From Parabacteroides sp. (GTDB lineage: Bacteria > Bacteroidota > Bacteroidia > Bacteroidales > Tannerellaceae): a stretch of 6,803 nt of DNA. This document shows positions 1 through 6,489 of the stretch, piece after piece. The position numbers were made by a program, and so were the translations under genes. The DNA is taken from assembly GCA_020026285.1 (NCBI GenBank), contig JAHHQS010000186.1:1-6803 (forward strand), read 5' to 3'. The first letter of the stretch is position 1. Each line of letters begins with the position of its first letter. The notes under the pieces are model-generated. The model searched no databases. It saw only the letters and a list, made by a program, of their open reading frames with translations, and was not told the origin of the DNA.

Positions 1-993
1 ATCTGCTATGGAGCTCCCAATCTCTATTTCCTTTTTGCATCCATGAGCCTTTTCAATTTGAAGGAAAATGGTGAGATGGTCTATATTATTCCTCGATCTT
101 GGACGTCCGGAGCTTACTTTAGGAGATTCAGAGAAGAGTTCCTGACCGAAGGGGCTCTGGAACATATCCATCTGTTTGTTAGCCGTGATAAGGTTTTTGA
201 AAGAGAAAGTGTCTTGCAGGAAACCATTATCATCAAGATCAAAAAAACACGAGAAAAGCCAGCAAACATCATGATAACCTCTACAAAAAGCAATGCTGAC
301 TTCTCTGATATTACCGAGTTTGAAGCACCTTATTCTACGGTTGTGAGCGGAGAAGCATTTTACGTGTATCTGGTTACTGGAACCGAGGAAGTGGACACAT
401 TAAACCGCCTTAATCAGTGGACAGATACTCTACCAAGTCTTGGCATGAAGATGAAAACCGGTTTGACGGTAGATTTCCGAAATAGAGATGTTCTTCGAGA
501 TGAAGCAGAAGATAAGGCAGTTCCTCTATTTTACGCACAACATATTAAAGATGGAAAAGTGAGTTTCCCTGTTGGGAAAGAGCATGAGTATATTGTTACA
601 GATCAAAAAGGACTTCTCCAAAAAAATGAAAATTACTTGTTTGTGAAGAGATTTACGGCAAAAGAGGAACATCGCCGGTTGCAGTGTGGTATTTATTTAG
701 CTCACAAGCATCCGGAATATGAGGAGATCAGTACGCAGAATAAAATAAACTTCATTAGCGGACTTCAAGAACTTTCAGAATGCGTTGTGTATGGTCTGTA
801 TGTTCTGTTTAATTCCACACTATATGATAGATATTATCGTATTCTAAATGGATCAACACAGGTAAACTCCACTGAAGTGAATTCTATGCCTGTTCCACCA
901 CTATCCATCATAGAAGCGATGGGGAAGAAACTGATTCAAACGCGAGATATGTCAGAAGCGTCCTGCGATGCGATTATAAGGAGTTATGTATGA
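1..993 (+). CDS. DNA adenine N6-methyltransferase of the Eco57I/M.PstI type, C-terminal part (5' end outside window)
   Basis: The reading frame is open from base 1, so the first ATG at 43 is internal and the gene continues to the left. The visible part starts just after where the catalytic NPPY motif would lie, reading NLYFLFASMSLFNLKENGE, then a conserved IPRSW-x-SG-x-YFR-x-FRE block (about 88-135). This is the usual order in gamma-class adenine methyltransferases of the Eco57I/PstI type. The C-terminal half would be the target-recognition region and ends with the typical TQVNSTEVNSMPVPP motif (about 859-903). By family knowledge the enzyme methylates adenine in the site cut by its partner. 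The next gene overlaps its stop codon (ATGA) and encodes a BsuBI/PstI-family endonuclease, which makes this the cognate protecting enzyme. The SAM-binding motifs and the NPPY motif are outside the window, so activity cannot be judged. Confidence 0.88.
   Translation: MCYGAPNLYFLFASMSLFNLKENGEMVYIIPRSWTSGAYFRRFREEFLTEGALEHIHLFVSRDKVFERESVLQETIIIKIKKTREKPANIMITSTKSNADFSDITEFEAPYSTVVSGEAFYVYLVTGTEEVDTLNRLNQWTDTLPSLGMKMKTGLTVDFRNRDVLRDEAEDKAVPLFYAQHIKDGKVSFPVGKEHEYIVTDQKGLLQKNENYLFVKRFTAKEEHRRLQCGIYLAHKHPEYEEISTQNKINFISGLQELSECVVYGLYVLFNSTLYDRYYRILNGSTQVNSTEVNSMPVPPLSIIEAMGKKLIQTRDMSEASCDAIIRSYV
978..983 (+). promoter_or_regulatory. Ribosome binding site of the BsuBI/PstI-like endonuclease gene
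   Basis: AAGGAG lies six bases before the ATG at 990 and inside the end of the methyltransferase gene. It fixes the endonuclease start at the overlapping ATGA and implies that the two genes are translationally coupled. Confidence 0.75.
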
Positions 994-1910
994 GTAAAAT
1001 TGATGAAGCAAGAAAGATACTCTCTGCATTGGAAGTTCCAGCAAAACAACAAAATGATATGTGCTGCTTAGTTCTTTTGGCGATGTCTGGTGTTACAGAA
1101 AACCATAATTGGAGTAATGCTCAAAATGAATGGATTCGCATTCATGATGTGATTGGCTTTGCAAGTTTAAATTTCGGGGTAACTTATGCTGAAAACAGCC
1201 GAGAGACAATCAGAAAACAGGCGATGCATCATTTTAGAAACGCAGCTTTTATTGAAGACAACGGAAGAGCGACCAATAGTCCAAATTATCGCTATAGGCT
1301 AACTGATGAAATGCTCGCACTTATTCAAAGTTATGGGTTATATGATTGGGAAAAACGGTTAGCAGATTTTAAGAGGAACCATGAAACTCTGGTGAAAATA
1401 TATGCTTCCAAAAAGGAAATGCGTAAAATGCCTGTAAAAATTAATGGTGAGGATTTTACCTTCTCTCCCGGAAAGCATAACCAACTGCAAAAGGCGATTA
1501 TTGAGGAATTTGCTCCTCGCTTCGCACCTAATTCGGAGTGTCTATATGTTGGGGATACCACAGAGAAAGATTTGGTCAAGCATGAAGAAAAACTTCGAAC
1601 ATTGGGTTTTGATATTACTCTTCACGACAAAATGCCAGATGTGGTTCTTTATGTTGCAGATAAAGATTGGCTGTACTTTGTGGAATCTGTGACTTCTGTT
1701 GGACCGATGGAGCCTAAAAGAATCAAGGAAATTGAGGAAATGACAAAGAACGTTACAGCGGGTAAAATTTATGTGACAGCATTCCTTGATTTCAAAACAT
1801 TCAAAAAGTTTTCCGAAGATCTTGCGTGGGAAACAGAAGTCTGGATCGCAGATATGCCAGATCATATGATACATTTGAACGGAGACAAATTTTTAGGTCC
1901 CAGACATTGA
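990..1910 (+). CDS. Type II restriction endonuclease, BsuBI/PstI family
   Basis: The 306-residue length fits this family. The N-terminal half (about 1-120) matches its helical, winged-helix-like DNA-binding part, with the motif SRETIRKQAMHHFRNA and then NSPNYRYRLT. The C-terminal half carries the nuclease: FSPGKHNQLQKAIIEEFAPRF (about 158-178), LYVGDTTEK (185-193), KMPDVVLY with D217, and FVESVTSVGPMEPKRI with E232. The family's active site is a PD-(D/E)xK variant in which the usual lysine after the acidic residue is not in its standard place (here E-S-V-T-S). PstI and BsuBI cut CTGCAG. Family members often share this, but specificity here is inferred only. The gene overlaps the upstream methyltransferase by four bases, the standard layout of a type II restriction-modification pair. 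It appears intact, and the gene after it starts 19 bp later. Confidence 0.9.
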   Translation: MSKIDEARKILSALEVPAKQQNDMCCLVLLAMSGVTENHNWSNAQNEWIRIHDVIGFASLNFGVTYAENSRETIRKQAMHHFRNAAFIEDNGRATNSPNYRYRLTDEMLALIQSYGLYDWEKRLADFKRNHETLVKIYASKKEMRKMPVKINGEDFTFSPGKHNQLQKAIIEEFAPRFAPNSECLYVGDTTEKDLVKHEEKLRTLGFDITLHDKMPDVVLYVADKDWLYFVESVTSVGPMEPKRIKEIEEMTKNVTAGKIYVTAFLDFKTFKKFSEDLAWETEVWIADMPDHMIHLNGDKFLGPRH

Positions 1911-1915
1911 AAACG

Positions 1916-1923
1916 AAAGAGGA
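1916..1923 (+). promoter_or_regulatory. Ribosome binding site of the DUF262 gene
   Basis: AAAGAGGA precedes the ATG at 1930 by six bases within the 19-bp gap after the endonuclease gene. It supports the chosen start and leaves no room for a separate promoter and leader, so the gene is probably co-transcribed with the restriction-modification pair. Confidence 0.55.
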
Positions 1924-1929
1924 AAACAT

Positions 1930-3036
1930 ATGGGTCTCAAAGAGGAAATTGCAGAAAAAAGAAAAGATATGGTAGTGGATTCGTATCCGATGTCCATTGG
2001 TGAGGTAATGAACCTCTATAAAGATGGAGAACTTGATGTTCACCCTGAGTTTCAAAGATTCTTTCGATGGGATGAGGAGCAGAAAACAAAACTTATTGAA
2101 TCAATCCTATTAGGTATTCCTATCCCGCCTATTTTTGTATCACAGAAGACAGATGGGACTTGGGATGTAATTGATGGTCAGCAACGACTTTCAACGATTC
2201 TGCAGTTTTTACATGTGTTAAAAAAAGATGATGGAACAAAATATGATCCATTGGTTCTTAGAGCAACTAAGTTTCTTCCTTCTCTTGGTGGTGTATGCTG
2301 GGATGATGAAGATTTGTTCTTACCAGAGCAAAAGATTACCTTCAAGAGAGAAAAGCTTAATTTTACTATAATTAAAGAAACTGCTGAAAATGATACATCC
2401 AAATATGAAATGTTTCAACGTCTTAATACAGGAGGTACGCATTTGTCAGCTCAAGAGATTAGAAACTGCTTGATGATTATGATCAACAAGCCGCTTTATG
2501 AGCTGATAAACGAATTACATAACGATGAAAATTTCAAAGAATGTACCCCGCTGACCGACTCGCAAGCTGAAGAACGTTATGACTTGGAACTGATTGTAAG
2601 GTATCTCCTCTATATTGCGTTTGCCAGTGACTTTATGGATAAGATAGATAAATCCAGAAGTATGGATGTGTTTTTAACAGAAGAACTTGAAAAATATGCA
2701 CAGAAGAAGGATAATCCTCTGATTGAAGAAAGCAAAGAAAAGTTCCCTCGAATTTTTTCCCTATTGAATAGGGTTTTAGGCGAGAACGTCTTCAAGAAAT
2801 ACCAAGATGATAAGTTTAAGGGATCAGTCATGCTTGCTGCATTTGAGTCAATTGTTCCAGGCCTTTTTCTTAATATTGATTATTGGGACTTGCATCAAAA
2901 AGAATTAGTTGAGCAAATTAAGCGAATCTATACTCAAGAAGAGTTTATTGCTGCAACTCGCAGAGGAACGCGTGCTTTAGATCGTATGTCGCAGTTGATT
3001 AAATTCAGCAGGGTGTGGTTCGCACATGAAGATTAA
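1930..3036 (+). CDS. DUF262 protein (GmrS/ParB-like NTPase fold) without the DUF1524 nuclease domain
   Basis: The N-terminal half is a clear DUF262 domain: SIGEVMNLYKDGELDVHPEFQRFFRW (about 22-47), LIESILLGIPIPPIFV (55-70), the hallmark VIDGQQRLSTI (80-90, with D82-G83-Q84-Q85-R86), and FQRLNTGGTHLSAQEIRN (162-179). In GmrSD, SspE and BrxU-type anti-phage proteins this domain has a ParB/sulfiredoxin-like fold, and the DGQQR motif is needed for nucleotide hydrolysis. Those proteins usually carry a C-terminal HNH nuclease (DUF1524). Here residues 190-368 are helical, and I see no HNH-type H-x-x-P or similar motif. The following gene overlaps by 11 bp and encodes a HEPN protein, which may supply the missing effector nuclease. 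The role is inferred to be sensing or NTP-driven control of that partner. The gene shares an operon-like layout with the upstream restriction-modification genes. Confidence 0.88.
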   Translation: MGLKEEIAEKRKDMVVDSYPMSIGEVMNLYKDGELDVHPEFQRFFRWDEEQKTKLIESILLGIPIPPIFVSQKTDGTWDVIDGQQRLSTILQFLHVLKKDDGTKYDPLVLRATKFLPSLGGVCWDDEDLFLPEQKITFKREKLNFTIIKETAENDTSKYEMFQRLNTGGTHLSAQEIRNCLMIMINKPLYELINELHNDENFKECTPLTDSQAEERYDLELIVRYLLYIAFASDFMDKIDKSRSMDVFLTEELEKYAQKKDNPLIEESKEKFPRIFSLLNRVLGENVFKKYQDDKFKGSVMLAAFESIVPGLFLNIDYWDLHQKELVEQIKRIYTQEEFIAATRRGTRALDRMSQLIKFSRVWFAHED

Positions 3037-3676
3037 AAAGCTTGAAAAACTTCAAGATTTGCTGGATCAAGATATGGCGTGGAGAAAAAAGGAACTTATT
3101 GACATTAAGTTGCTAATTCACTCAACTCAAAATAGAACACTATGCAGAGTAGGCATAGCACTTTTATCTGCCCACTTCGAAGGATTTGTTAAGCAAGCTG
3201 CAAATTACTATATAGTATATGTAGCATCGCAGGGCCTAAAGATAGCTGATTTAACAACAAATTTTGCAGCAATTCAGGCTCGACGAACATTTGATGAATG
3301 TGCAGCATCAGATAAAATAACTGTCCGTCAAAAAGCTATAGACATATTCTTAGAAGATTACACAACAAAAACTTTCAAGGTTGATTATTCACCTGAGCAT
3401 CCAATAATAAGCACTGAATCCAATCCTACATCCAAAGTTGTCAAAAATATTATTTTAAGCATAGGATTGGATTTCACACCATACGAAACAAAGGTAAATT
3501 ATATAGATGCAGATCTTCTCAGCAACAGGCACAGTGTGGTGCATGGAGAAAAAACTTATATTGAGATAAGTGACTTCGATAATACATTAAAGATTATTAC
3601 TGGAATCATGGAGCAATTTTCAAATCAAATTATAGATGCAGCTTGTAGTAAAGCTTATCTCAAACCAATTGAGTGA
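3026..3676 (+). CDS. HEPN-domain protein, MAE_28990/MAE_18760-like putative ribonuclease
   Basis: This is a 216-residue, mainly helical protein. The segment LLSAHFEGFVKQAANYYIVY (about 46-65) matches the signature helix of MAE_28990/MAE_18760-type HEPN proteins (the LLYAHWEGFxK pattern). Near the C terminus, LLSNRHSVVHGEKTYIEISDFD (164-185) contains the R-x4-H motif R168...H173 that forms the composite RNase active site in HEPN dimers. The ATG at 3026 overlaps the end of the DUF262 gene by 11 bp. Only a weak CAGGG lies upstream, so translational coupling is likely. HEPN proteins of this type often sit next to DUF262 genes and restriction systems. The likely role is an RNA-cutting effector or toxin controlled by the DUF262 partner, but target and trigger are unknown. 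The stop codon overlaps a direct repeat that marks a junction in the locus. Confidence 0.82.
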   Translation: MKIKKLEKLQDLLDQDMAWRKKELIDIKLLIHSTQNRTLCRVGIALLSAHFEGFVKQAANYYIVYVASQGLKIADLTTNFAAIQARRTFDECAASDKITVRQKAIDIFLEDYTTKTFKVDYSPEHPIISTESNPTSKVVKNIILSIGLDFTPYETKVNYIDADLLSNRHSVVHGEKTYIEISDFDNTLKIITGIMEQFSNQIIDAACSKAYLKPIE

Positions 3677-3692
3677 GTACATTTTGAGTACA
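3674..3692 (+). repeat. Direct repeat pair TGAGTACA/TGAGTACA with 11-bp period (possible integrase arm-type site)
   Basis: TGAGTACA occurs at 3674-3681 and again at 3685-3692, one helical turn apart, separated by TTT. The first copy includes the TGA stop of the HEPN gene. The same architecture, with related sequence, occurs twice near the integrase end on the right of the window (6490-6508 and 6702-6719). This resembles the paired arm sites bound by the N-terminal domain of Tn916-type tyrosine integrases. Function is inferred. Confidence 0.45.
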
Positions 3693-3740
3693 CTTTATAT
3701 GAGACGCAAAAACAAGCAGGAGAATATGGCGAAAAATGCA

Positions 3741-3770
3741 TTGATTTGTAGCCTATACGCTACATAAAAT
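3741..3770 (+). promoter_or_regulatory. Candidate promoter of the AlwI-like nuclease and kinase genes
   Basis: A -35-like TTGATT (3741-3746, four of six consensus bases) and a -10-like TAAAAT (3765-3770, five of six) are separated by 18 bp. The spacer is filled exactly by an 18-bp near-palindrome, as expected for a repressor-controlled promoter. Transcription would begin near 3777, about 20 bases before the GTG at 3797, which leaves a very short leader with no clear ribosome binding site. Confidence 0.45.
3747..3764. promoter_or_regulatory. 18-bp near-perfect palindrome, probable operator
   Basis: TGTAGCCTATACGCTACA pairs at 16 of 18 positions: arms TGTAGC and GCTACA, centre TATA, and one mismatched pair flanking it. 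It occupies exactly the spacer between the proposed -35 and -10 hexamers, so a dimeric regulator bound there would block RNA polymerase. No regulator gene is visible in the window. The TAG at 3749-3751 that closes the nuclease reading frame upstream lies within it. Confidence 0.55.
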
Positions 3771-3796
3771 ACACATATTTCAAAACCCTACCTAGA

Positions 3797-5125
3797 GTGG
3801 CATTAGATTATTTACTTGAAAATGATGTTACAGAAGAAATAATATGCGAAATTGGGTTGAATAGAAAAAGTCGTAATTACGATAAGCCTTACTTTGCATT
3901 ATATAACGCATTATTTAATGTTTTTGTAAATGATGATATAGATTGCTTACAATCTGTTTATTCTGCAACAAAAGACATAAAGATTGGCAAATGGTGGCGT
4001 AGTTATCTGTTTGATACAACATCCGAAACAGCAATAAGTAGGTATCCAGCAAGCCATTTGAAACATACAATCTTTGACAACGCCCATAATGAAAATGATT
4101 TTAAAACAGCCTTCTTTAAAATCGTACATTTATTTAAAGCAAAAGCTACATTATCTGATTACTTAGATTTGAATCGCCGTTATATTAAGACAACTGATAT
4201 TGTGCTATTTGAAGATGATATGGTGAAGCTGGATATTGTTCCAAAGCATTTCTTCAAATCTGTTGTAGAACATCTATATACAGATATGTTTGCTTCATCA
4301 GAATTGTTATATGAAAATTGTGCTATGGAAGATATCTCGGCTTATCTTGTTGTTAGCGATGATACAATTATTGAGGGTATCAATGAAGAGCTGGGTATAA
4401 ATGTAACAACAGTAGACGCTGCTCGTGTTGCATTGGAAGATAATCGTTATAGTAGATTGCAACGTCTTATTGATACTAAATTTACCGATGATAAGTTGTT
4501 ATCTCTATTGGATTGCTTTGAAGAAAGAAAAGACAACGAAATCAGAAGTATGGTTACAGATAACGCAGATGTCCCAACAATATTTGAGTATGTTTTGGGT
4601 ATCTTGTGGTACAAAACAAGCGAAAGACAAGGAAAAATACTTGACTATATGAAGCTTTCATTAGATGCAGACTTGCTTCCTAAAACGCACGCTGCCGGTG
4701 GAGAAGCAGATATTGTTTATGAATATTCCGAAACGGAGTGTTATCCGGAACATACTTTGTTGCTTGAAGCAACACTTGCTGATAGTACAAATCAGCGAAG
4801 AATGGAAATGGAACCAGTGTCAAGACATTTGGGCAGGCATTTAATACACACAGGCAACTTAAATTCTTATTGCGTGTTTGCAACAAATTATTTGGACATT
4901 AACGTAATTGCAGATTTTAGAGGTAGAAAATCCACTCCATTTTATGACCCTCAAGATTATACGCAATTTGTAAATGGAATGAAAATCATCCCATTGCAAA
5001 CATCTGAATTAAAGAAGATCATAACAAACGGCAAAACATATAGAGATTTATACCCAATGTTTGAAGAGGCATTTAACTCAACATTGCCACCTCACGAGTG
5101 GTATGAAAACTGTATTGTTATATAA
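3797..5125 (+). CDS. AlwI/N.BstNBI-family nuclease with intact catalytic domain, apparently N-terminally shortened
   Basis: From GTG the frame gives 442 residues. The C-terminal domain matches the AlwI family (type IIS or nicking enzymes such as N.BstNBI/Nt.BspD6I): FEYVLGILWYK (263-273), THAAGGEADIVYEY (297-310), LLLEATLADSTNQRRMEMEPVSRH (321-344), MKIIPL (395-400). Aligned by eye to Nt.BspD6I as I remember it, E264, D305, E324, E337 and H344 fall on its catalytic residues E418, D456, E469, E482 and H489. The spacing from the E324 position to H344 shows no gap. NRRYIKTTDIVLF (126-138) matches the RYFRYTGLF segment near reference residue 245. The reference is about 600 residues long, so roughly the first 100-115, part of the DNA-recognition domain, are absent. 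The GTG has no ribosome binding site, and family-like sequence (YFKTLPR) continues upstream of it to a TAG at 3749. It is therefore either a shortened functional effector or a decaying gene; the open 442-codon frame favours function. Confidence 0.8.
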   Translation: MALDYLLENDVTEEIICEIGLNRKSRNYDKPYFALYNALFNVFVNDDIDCLQSVYSATKDIKIGKWWRSYLFDTTSETAISRYPASHLKHTIFDNAHNENDFKTAFFKIVHLFKAKATLSDYLDLNRRYIKTTDIVLFEDDMVKLDIVPKHFFKSVVEHLYTDMFASSELLYENCAMEDISAYLVVSDDTIIEGINEELGINVTTVDAARVALEDNRYSRLQRLIDTKFTDDKLLSLLDCFEERKDNEIRSMVTDNADVPTIFEYVLGILWYKTSERQGKILDYMKLSLDADLLPKTHAAGGEADIVYEYSETECYPEHTLLLEATLADSTNQRRMEMEPVSRHLGRHLIHTGNLNSYCVFATNYLDINVIADFRGRKSTPFYDPQDYTQFVNGMKIIPLQTSELKKIITNGKTYRDLYPMFEEAFNSTLPPHEWYENCIVI

Positions 5126-5146
5126 CAAGATTTATGGCTTTATAAT
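5115..5146 (+). promoter_or_regulatory. Weak candidate promoter before the kinase gene
   Basis: A perfect TATAAT lies at 5141-5146 in the 46-bp gap before the kinase gene. The best -35-like hexamer, TTGTTA at 5115-5120, is 20 bp away, which is longer than ideal. In such AT-rich DNA this may be chance, and the kinase may simply be transcribed with the nuclease. Confidence 0.28.
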
Positions 5147-5160
5147 ATTGTGCTAAAACA

Positions 5161-5167
5161 GAGGTGA
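5161..5167 (+). promoter_or_regulatory. Ribosome binding site of the kinase gene
   Basis: GAGGTGA ends four bases before the ATG at 5172. It is a good anti-16S match and fixes the start of the kinase. It contrasts with the nuclease gene upstream, which lacks such a site. Confidence 0.7.
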
Positions 5168-5171
5168 ACAG

Positions 5172-6335
5172 ATGAACATAGAAAATTATATAGAAGCGCA
5201 ATATAGAGAATTACAATTAAAAGGGTTCAATGCCGAATTCTCAGATTTGTATAAATCTGTAGATCATATAAAGCTTCGTGAAGTTCTGGCAACATTGCAT
5301 TATTATTTTACAACTTTATTTAGAACAATGAATGAGAGGCTGCCAACAGGTGAAGATGGTGCTCATTTTTGGGCTGACCCAAGTAGAGACTTGATTAGCA
5401 TAATAGAAATCACTTTGGGATTATATAATGCGCTTAAAGACTCAAAATACGCTTTTGAAATTGATGATTATTACTTCGAGTTGATTAAAAAGTGCAGGGA
5501 TTTCCTAAGTTCCAGTGGAGGAAGTGCTTTGCCTGCAAATATGAAAAAAATCGACTTATATTATGTGCAACCTATTTTCAAAATGTCTAAGAGCATTATT
5601 GTAAAGAACGAAAACACAGGTAGCGTATACGATATAAAGCAAATCGGCGAAGGCTCCTATGCAAATGTATATAAATATAAGGATACTTTCTACAATCGAA
5701 ATTTCGTAATAAAAAGAGCTAAGAAAGATTTGTCTGATAAGGAATTACTTCGATTTAAAAGAGAATATGAAGAAATGAAAGAATTTTCTTCTCCGTACAT
5801 TCTTGATGTGTATAGATACTCTGATGAGAAAAACGAGTATATTATGGAGTATATGGATTACACATTAGACTCATATATATCTAAGAACAATAACAGATTA
5901 TCTATTCCTCAAAGAAAAGGCATTGCACAGCAAGTATTAAGGGCATTCGAGTATATACACTCGAAAGGAAGACTGCACAGAGATATAAGCCCTAAAAATA
6001 TTTTGATTAAAGAATACGAAGATGTGCCAGTGATTAAAATCGCCGACTTCGGTTTGGTAAAAATACCTGACAGTGAATTAACCACAGTCAACACAGATTT
6101 TAAAGGATATTTTAATGATCCTGCACTTGTAGTAGAAGGATTTAGCTCTTATAATATATTACACGAAACTTATGCTTTGACAAGAATAGTATATTATATT
6201 ATGACAGGAAAAACAAACACCGATAAAATATCAGATGAGAAATTAAGAGCTTTTGTTGAAAAAGGATTGAACCCCGACCAAACAAAGCGATTTCAAAATG
6301 TTTCAGAAATTATGCAAGGCATTCGTGCTATGTAA
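5172..6335 (+). CDS. Cytoplasmic Hanks-type serine/threonine protein kinase with unknown helical N-terminal domain
   Basis: This 387-residue protein carries a complete eukaryote-like kinase core at about 152-387. It has the glycine loop IGEGSYANVYK (158-168), an ATP-anchoring lysine in VIKRAK (K181), a candidate helix-C glutamate in REYEEM (E198 or E200), the catalytic loop HRDISPKNIL (269-278, D271), the metal-binding DFG (292-294) and a closing NPDQTKRF (367-374). The activation segment is unusual: GYFNDPALVVEG stands where APE is expected, and HETYAL replaces the usual D-x-(Y/W)-(S/A)-(L/F)-G. I see no membrane helix and no PASTA or other extracellular domain, so it is soluble. Residues 1-150 are helix-rich and not recognised. 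It follows the AlwI-like nuclease by 46 bp with its own ribosome binding site. Kinases take part in anti-phage defense (Stk2, PglW), so it may regulate the nuclease or act as an effector; this is inference. Confidence 0.88.
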   Translation: MNIENYIEAQYRELQLKGFNAEFSDLYKSVDHIKLREVLATLHYYFTTLFRTMNERLPTGEDGAHFWADPSRDLISIIEITLGLYNALKDSKYAFEIDDYYFELIKKCRDFLSSSGGSALPANMKKIDLYYVQPIFKMSKSIIVKNENTGSVYDIKQIGEGSYANVYKYKDTFYNRNFVIKRAKKDLSDKELLRFKREYEEMKEFSSPYILDVYRYSDEKNEYIMEYMDYTLDSYISKNNNRLSIPQRKGIAQQVLRAFEYIHSKGRLHRDISPKNILIKEYEDVPVIKIADFGLVKIPDSELTTVNTDFKGYFNDPALVVEGFSSYNILHETYALTRIVYYIMTGKTNTDKISDEKLRAFVEKGLNPDQTKRFQNVSEIMQGIRAM

Positions 6336-6385
6336 TATAGTATTTTTGGTAGCATTTAAGTGATAGTTATTTCAATGTAGATAAC

Positions 6386-6414
6386 TCGAAATTAAGAATA
6401 GAATAGCTTATAAT
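6386..6414 (+). promoter_or_regulatory. Candidate promoter in the right intergenic region
   Basis: TCGAAA (6386-6391, four of six bases of the -35 consensus) and a perfect TATAAT (6409-6414) are 17 bp apart, the ideal spacing. A palindrome begins eight bases downstream, at the expected transcription start. No protein gene follows on the + strand before the terminator at 6637, so any product would be an untranslated RNA of roughly 260 bases. Confidence 0.35.
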
Positions 6415-6421
6415 ACATTCG

Positions 6422-6436
6422 TTGTTGTGACAACAA
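6422..6436. promoter_or_regulatory. 15-bp palindrome TTGTTGTGACAACAA, operator-like
   Basis: Two perfect 7-bp arms, TTGTTGT and ACAACAA, flank a single G. The palindrome sits directly over the start point predicted from the promoter at 6386-6414, as an operator would. The stem is short and has no T-run after it, so it is not a terminator. Confidence 0.4.
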
Positions 6437-6489
6437 AATAGCAATCTAACTGAAGCATATAATTTATATCAAAGTTATTGCAGATGTCG

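Noticed and set aside
1331..1874. Open frames on the opposite strand and in another frame within the BsuBI/PstI-like gene.
   Set aside because: They overlap a well-supported gene, have no ribosome binding sites and no recognisable protein features; they are coding shadows.
2200..2205. Single CTGCAG (PstI-type) site inside the DUF262 gene as evidence of site avoidance or self-regulation.
   Set aside because: One site in 6.8 kb is close to the chance expectation, and the specificity of the BsuBI/PstI-like enzyme here is not known.
3677..3748. In-frame continuation of the HEPN gene past its TGA, since the HEPN and nuclease genes share a reading frame.
   Set aside because: The stretch after the TGA is short, ends at a second stop (TAG 3749) and has no family similarity. 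HEPN proteins of this type end about where this one does, so readthrough or fusion is not supported.
3699..3767. Short frame MRRKNKQENMAKNALICSLYAT, with an AGGAG three bases before the internal ATG at 3726, as a small gene or leader peptide.
   Set aside because: Only 22 (or 13) codons, with too short a ribosome-binding-site spacing. It runs through the proposed promoter and palindrome, so it would not be on the nuclease transcript. No recognisable protein family.
3752..3793. The upstream PIRYIKYT segment as the family RYFRYT motif of the AlwI-like nuclease.
   Set aside because: A better match, NRRYIKTTDIVLF, lies at residues 126-138 with the right spacing to the catalytic residues. The upstream resemblance is coincidental, although the neighbouring YFKTLPR still fits the reference position before it.
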